Below, one piece after another: positions 59,690-64,000 of a DNA stretch of 64,000 bases. The notes under the pieces are model-generated. The model did not search any database and was not told where the DNA came from. It saw only the letters and a list, made by a program, of their open reading frames with translations. Made by a program: the position numbers and the translations under genes. Each line of letters starts with the position of its first letter. The first letter of the stretch is position 1. Source of the DNA: Eubacteriales bacterium (GTDB lineage Bacteria > Bacillota > Clostridia > Lachnospirales > Lachnospiraceae); assembly GCA_030536575.1 (NCBI GenBank), contig JAUNPS010000024.1, positions 1 through 64,000 on the forward strand. The letters run 5' to 3'.

Positions 59690-61312
59690 CTACATCAGCG
59701 GCGCAATCAGCCGGAGCACCTTTCCTCCCATTTTCTCATACCATTTCTGTTTCTTATAATCCTCTTTCGTCACCGTAATGCATTGCTTCAGCGTTTCCTG
59801 GAAATCTTCCTCCACGCTGGGAATCGCGGCATTCTGATACAGCATCACCGCGCACTCGAAATGCAGGTACAGGCTGCGGTAATCCAGGTTAATGGTTCCA
59901 ACCACCGCCTTCTCATCGTCGGAAACAAAGCTCTTCGCATGCACAAAGCCCGGCTCGAATTCATAAATCTGCACGCCGCTGTCCAGAAGCTCATTGTAAT
60001 ACGTCTTCGCCAGGACAAACGCATACTTTTTATCCGGAATGTGCGGCATGATGATCTTCACGTCTACGCCGCGTTTCGCCGCATATTTTAACGCAGTTAT
60101 CATCTCATTGTCCAAGATCAGGTAGGGCGTCATGATATGTACATAGTGCTTCGCGGTGTTCAGAATGTCCATGTACATTGCTTCGCCCACATTTTCATTA
60201 TCCAGCGGACTGTCCCCGTAGGGCAGCACAAATCCGTCCCCTTCTTCGGGCGTGCGCTCCACCGGAACGTTCAGATAGCGCGCGTAATCGTCCGTGCTGT
60301 TTAGCCTCTCCGCATTCCACATTTCCAGGAACATCATCGTAAAACTGCGGACCGCCTCGCCCTTCACCATAATGCCCGTGTCTTTCCAGTAGCCGAAACG
60401 TTCCTTCTTATTAATGTACTCATCCGCCAGATTGATGCCGCCGGTAAATGCCGTCTGCCCGTCGATCACCACAATTTTCCGATGGTCCCGGTTATTCTGC
60501 ACCGTGGAAACCGCCGGCTTAATCGACGCGAATACCCGACATTTAATCCCATAGCTTTCCAGCTCCTGGGGATAACGGTACGGCAGGCGGGACACCATGT
60601 TCGTCCCGTCATACATAAAACGAACCTCTACGCCTTCCTGCGCCTTCGCCTTCAGGATTTCCAGGACAGAATCCCACATGTAGCCTTTGTTTACAATAAA
60701 ATATTCGATAAAAATGAAGCTTTTCGCTTCCATAAGCTGTTTTTTCAGCTCTTCAAACTTCGCCTCGCCCGTGGGAAAGTATTTCGCCCCTGAATTCCGG
60801 TAAACGGGGTAACCGCCGTCTTCCGCCATATAGTGGGCCAGATTCCCCATCTGCTCATTTTCCTGGGCCAGTTCCCCGGCCACTTCCGGCTCCTGCTTCA
60901 CATATTCCCGCATCTCTTTGTGAAGCTTTAAAATTCTTCCGTTCAGCCATTTTGTGGTAAACTGCGATTCCACAAACAAATACAGCGACGCGCCAAAAAT
61001 CGGCAGGGCCAGGATCACGACAATCCATGCGATCTTATAGGCTGGATTATTCTCCGGTTTATTGATAATATGAATAACCAAAATCAACGCCAGCACCGTC
61101 ATGACCAGTGTAAACGCATACCAGATTTCGGTCAGGCGGATCAGGCCCCAGAGCATCAGCACAACCTGGATGATCAGCAGCGCAAAAATAACAAACGTCC
61201 GGCCAAAAACAATCCGAACCGCGCCCTGCTTCCCTTTTTCCAGCGCCTCGCTGCTTTCAATTTTTTTCATCAGTTCCGTTTCTTTTACCTTATCTTTCAG
61301 ATCTTTCTCCAT
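59690..61312 (-). CDS. cls: Cardiolipin synthase
   Basis: 540 aa. Two or three N-terminal helices (TFVIFALLIIQVVLMLWGLI; LVMTVLALILVIHIINK; IAWIVVILALPIFGASLYLF). Two phospholipase D HKD motifs: DHRKIVVIDGQTAFTGGIN and HAKSFVSDDEKAVVGTINLD. It condenses phosphatidylglycerol into cardiolipin at the membrane. The start overlaps the ligA end by 23 nt. An N-terminal charged coiled segment (DKVKETELMKKIESSEALEK) is longer than usual. Confidence 0.95.
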   Translation of the reverse strand: MEKDLKDKVKETELMKKIESSEALEKGKQGAVRIVFGRTFVIFALLIIQVVLMLWGLIRLTEIWYAFTLVMTVLALILVIHIINKPENNPAYKIAWIVVILALPIFGASLYLFVESQFTTKWLNGRILKLHKEMREYVKQEPEVAGELAQENEQMGNLAHYMAEDGGYPVYRNSGAKYFPTGEAKFEELKKQLMEAKSFIFIEYFIVNKGYMWDSVLEILKAKAQEGVEVRFMYDGTNMVSRLPYRYPQELESYGIKCRVFASIKPAVSTVQNNRDHRKIVVIDGQTAFTGGINLADEYINKKERFGYWKDTGIMVKGEAVRSFTMMFLEMWNAERLNSTDDYARYLNVPVERTPEEGDGFVLPYGDSPLDNENVGEAMYMDILNTAKHYVHIMTPYLILDNEMITALKYAAKRGVDVKIIMPHIPDKKYAFVLAKTYYNELLDSGVQIYEFEPGFVHAKSFVSDDEKAVVGTINLDYRSLYLHFECAVMLYQNAAIPSVEEDFQETLKQCITVTKEDYKKQKWYEKMGGKVLRLIAPLM

Positions 61313-63272
61313 ATTCGCTCCCTAGCATACGCAGGAAATCCTCTTCGGAAAGGATCGGAATCCCCAATTCCTTCGCCTTTTTGTTCTTTGAAGAACCGGA
61401 TGTGGTGTCGTTATTGATCAGATAGCTGGTCTTGGCGGACACGCTTCCGGTTACTTTTCCTCCTTTTGATTCAATCAAAGCCTTTAATTCATTCCTGTTT
61501 GCAAAATGTTCGACAGTTCCTGTGATAACGAAACTCTTTCCCTCCAAATCCTGGGCGCCCTCTTCCGCAGGAGCTTCCGCAATCTTCAGCTCCTTCAAAA
61601 GCTCGTCCAGTTCCCTGCTTTTTCTCTCATCCTGAAAATAGCCGGCCATCGCCTGGCCGATAACGGGGCCAATCCCGTCCACGTCTGCCAGTTCCTCCGC
61701 TGTGCTGTTTCGAATCTGATCCAGATCGTAGTGAAAGGCCTTACAGACCACTTTTGCATTCGCCACGCCGATGTTTGGGATTCCAAGGCTGTAAATTAAC
61801 CGGGGCAATGTGGTTTCCCGCGCTTTTTCAATGCTTGCCAGCAGGTTTTCGCAGGACTTTGCCCCAAATCCCTCCATCGTCTCGATGGCCTCTCGGTGTC
61901 TCTCCAGCCGGAACAGATCGGCCGGTTCATGAATCCATCCCATTCCAATGAATTTCTCCAGCGTCGCCTCGCTGAGTCCGTCGATATTCAGGGCGTCCCG
62001 GCTGACGGACAGGGTGAAGGACTTGATTTTTTTCGCCTGGCATTCCGGATTCGTGCAGTACAGGGTTTCCGCGTCGTTGGCCGCACGGATCTGGGTAACG
62101 CCGCCGCAGACCGGGCAATGCTCCGGAATCGTAACGTTTCCGCTCTGGGTCAGGTTTTCTGCAATCTGCGGGATTATCATATTCGCTTTATAGACCCGGA
62201 TCCGGTCGCCGATTCCCAGACGGAGACCCTTTAAAATGCTCAGGTTATGGACGCTGGCCCGGCTGACCGTGGTTCCTTCCAGTTCCACCGGTTCGAAAAT
62301 CGCCACCGGATTGATCAGGCCGGTGCGGGAGGGGCTCCATTCGATCTCCTGCAAGGTGGTCTCCCGCATTTCGTCCGCCCATTTAAAGGCATAGGAATCC
62401 CGCGGGAATTTCGCGGTTCGCCCCAGGGACTGGCCATAGGCAATATCGTCGTAGATCAGCACCAGACCGTCGGACGGAATGTCAAAGTGCTGAATCTTCT
62501 CCGCGAACAGATCGACCGTCTCATCCATCGTCGCGGCCGTGGCTTCCACATGCTCCACCACATCGAAACCCTGGGAGGCCAGCCATGCGAACTGGTTTTT
62601 TCTGGAATTCTGGAAATCGACGCCCTCGGCTTTTACCAGGGCAAATGCAAAAAACTGCACTCTGCGCCTTGCGGTGATCTCGTTGTTCAGCTGGCGGACG
62701 GAACCGCTGCATAAATTCCGCGGATTCTTGTATTTGGCGTCCACATCTTCGATTTCCTCGTTAATTTTTTCAAAATCCTGATAGGAAATGACCGCTTCCC
62801 CGCGAAGCACCAGCTCGCCCTGGTAGGCGATGCTTAATGGGATGTTCTGGAAGACACGGGCATTGTTCGTAATGACTTCGCCTACCTCGCCGTTTCCGCG
62901 GGTAACGGCTTTCGCAAGCTTCCCGTCCCGGTAGGTCAGAACGACCGTCAGGCCGTCCAGTTTCCAGGATACCAGCACCTTCTGGGCCCCGGCGAAGGCT
63001 TTCAGCTCTTCCCGCTCTTTAGTCTTGTCCAGGGAGAGCATCGGGGTTTCGTGGCGTTCTTTCGGGAGTTCGTCCAGGGATTCGTAGCCGACCTGGGTCG
63101 TGGGGCTTCCGGCCAGAACGATGCCGGTTTCTTTTTCCAGGGCCTGGAGTTCGTCGTAGAGTTTGTCATATTCCAGGTTGCTCATGATTTCCCTGTCTTC
63201 CTGGTAGTAGGCTTTTCCGGCACGGGTCAGAATGCCGGACAATTCTTTCATTCTCTGTATGTTATCTGTCAT
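61290..63272 (-). CDS. ligA: NAD-dependent DNA ligase
   Basis: 660 aa. Adenylation lysine in LVSWKLDGLTVVLTYRDG, OB fold region after PVAIFEPVELEGTTVSRASV, four-cysteine zinc finger (CPVCGG ... CTNPEC), HhH domain (LADVDGIGPVIGQAMAGYF), and C-terminal BRCT (FVITGTVEHFANRNELKALI). It seals nicks in replication and repair. The start overlaps the end of the pseudouridine synthase by 11 nt. Confidence 0.97.
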   Translation of the reverse strand: MTDNIQRMKELSGILTRAGKAYYQEDREIMSNLEYDKLYDELQALEKETGIVLAGSPTTQVGYESLDELPKERHETPMLSLDKTKEREELKAFAGAQKVLVSWKLDGLTVVLTYRDGKLAKAVTRGNGEVGEVITNNARVFQNIPLSIAYQGELVLRGEAVISYQDFEKINEEIEDVDAKYKNPRNLCSGSVRQLNNEITARRRVQFFAFALVKAEGVDFQNSRKNQFAWLASQGFDVVEHVEATAATMDETVDLFAEKIQHFDIPSDGLVLIYDDIAYGQSLGRTAKFPRDSYAFKWADEMRETTLQEIEWSPSRTGLINPVAIFEPVELEGTTVSRASVHNLSILKGLRLGIGDRIRVYKANMIIPQIAENLTQSGNVTIPEHCPVCGGVTQIRAANDAETLYCTNPECQAKKIKSFTLSVSRDALNIDGLSEATLEKFIGMGWIHEPADLFRLERHREAIETMEGFGAKSCENLLASIEKARETTLPRLIYSLGIPNIGVANAKVVCKAFHYDLDQIRNSTAEELADVDGIGPVIGQAMAGYFQDERKSRELDELLKELKIAEAPAEEGAQDLEGKSFVITGTVEHFANRNELKALIESKGGKVTGSVSAKTSYLINNDTTSGSSKNKKAKELGIPILSEEDFLRMLGSEYGERSER

Positions 63273-64000
63273 CTTCTTTCTTCCCTTTTCCTGATTTTGG
63301 GGCGCTGTAGGAGCCCTTGATGAGATCGTGGAGCACTTCCTGCTCCTGTCTGGTCACTTCCCGGTAACAGCCAGGCTTCAGATCGCCCAGGCGGATATTC
63401 ATAATCCGGATCCTGCGCAGCCGCACCACCTGCCAGCCGAAATGCTCGCACATGCGGCGGATCTGGCGGTTCAGTCCCTGGGTCAGGATGATGCGAAAGC
63501 TTCTTTCCCCGGTCTGGCGTACCTTGCAGGGACGGGTTTTCTGATCCAGGATCGGAATCCCGCCTTTGGCCAGGCCGTCCAGAAAGGCTTTCGTCACCGG
63601 TTTGTCTACGGTGACTTCATATTCTTTTTCATGATAGTTCCCGGCGCGCAGGATTTTATTCAGGATTTCCCCGTCGTTTGTCATCAGGAGCAGCCCCTCG
63701 GAATCTTTGTCCAGCCGTCCTATGTAGAAAACCCGTTTCGGGTAATGCAGCATGTCTTCCACGGTCGTATCGCCCCAGCGTTTCTCGGTGGTGCATACGA
63801 CGCCTCTTGGTTTATTCACCGCGAGGAGTACCATTTCGGTTTCCCTGGAAATGGCCTGGCCGCGGACGGTGACGCGCTGGGAGGGGAGGATTTTCGTTCC
63901 GGTACTGGCCGGTTTCCCGTCTACGAGGACTTCCCCGGCCTCGATCAGGCGGTCGGCCTCCCTCCTGGAACAGACGCCGGCTTCGCTCAAATATTTGTTT
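63262..64000 (-). CDS. RsuA/RluB-family pseudouridine synthase (5' end cut by window edge)
   Basis: The frame is open to the window end: codons at 63988-63999 read N-K-Y-L before SEAGVCSRREADRLIEAGEV, so the true start lies beyond 64000. An N-terminal S4 domain is followed by the catalytic Asp in FYIGRLDKDSEGLLLMTNDG, then TQGLNRQIRRMCEHFGWQVV. It pseudouridylates 16S, 23S or tRNA substrates; RluB, RluF and RsuA are hard to separate on this sequence. The C-terminus has a basic KSGKGKKEDDR tail overlapping ligA. Confidence 0.92.
   Translation of the reverse strand, partial: NKYLSEAGVCSRREADRLIEAGEVLVDGKPASTGTKILPSQRVTVRGQAISRETEMVLLAVNKPRGVVCTTEKRWGDTTVEDMLHYPKRVFYIGRLDKDSEGLLLMTNDGEILNKILRAGNYHEKEYEVTVDKPVTKAFLDGLAKGGIPILDQKTRPCKVRQTGERSFRIILTQGLNRQIRRMCEHFGWQVVRLRRIRIMNIRLGDLKPGCYREVTRQEQEVLHDLIKGSYSAPKSGKGKKEDDR

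Overview
The window reads as a chromosome segment of a spore-forming, Gram-positive anaerobe of the Clostridia, most likely a Lachnospiraceae-type gut bacterium. The support is a complete spoIIIAA-AH operon, spoIVB, a typical clostridial asp23-nusB-xseAB-ispA-dxs-tlyA-nadK-argR-recN block, LCP and Wzm/Wzt-type surface polysaccharide genes, a glgC/glgD pair and strong Shine-Dalgarno sites. Almost everything lies on the minus strand. The plus-strand genes are WbqC with two small transporters at the left edge, a nucleotidyltransferase at 27 kb and a carbamate kinase at 49 kb.

Layout. 0.1-1.6 kb: WbqC-family protein and two four-helix transporter halves. 1.7-6.8 kb: rpoD, clpX and an HtrA protease, the intergenic regions holding two copies of a ~280-bp structured repeat. 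6.9-26.7 kb: a surface polysaccharide locus in two transcription units. The first (promoter 26824-26852) runs rfbC, wzm, wzt, methyltransferase, kinase, two giant glycosyltransferases, YfhO, a sugar aminotransferase and two more glycosyltransferases, with many stop/start overlaps. The second (promoter 10424-10452) encodes the initiating sugar-phosphate transferase, an LCP ligase and a rhamnosyltransferase-like enzyme. 27-30.8 kb: nucleotidyltransferase, a DPM-like glycosyltransferase and a pRiA4b/SEC-C protein. 31-43.4 kb: spoIVB, recN, argR, nadK, tlyA, dxs, ispA, xseB, xseA, nusB, asp23, a third copy of the structured repeat, and prfC. 43.5-49.3 kb: a second repeat family, the spoIIIA operon with a sigma-E-like promoter, and upstream a separate A-rich, tandem-repeat transcript with no open frame. 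49.4-64 kb: carbamate kinase, aroK, a SnoaL-LytTR regulator, a Big2/C26 amidotransferase-like protein, a cysteine desulfidase-type protein, glgD/glgC, a small lipoprotein, a RelE/ParE-type toxin-antitoxin pair, metA, cls, ligA and a partial pseudouridine synthase.

The points most worth following are: (1) the methyltransferase-kinase gene pair beside a Wzt with a long C-terminal extension, which resembles a split Gram-negative WbdD chain-capping system in a Gram-positive locus; (2) the three-copy structured repeat, whose helices are supported by compensatory changes among copies; (3) the promoter-repeats-terminator unit upstream of spoIIIAA, a candidate new non-coding RNA; and (4) a C26 amidotransferase-like exported protein whose catalytic histidine motif reads QWYPE instead of QWHPE.
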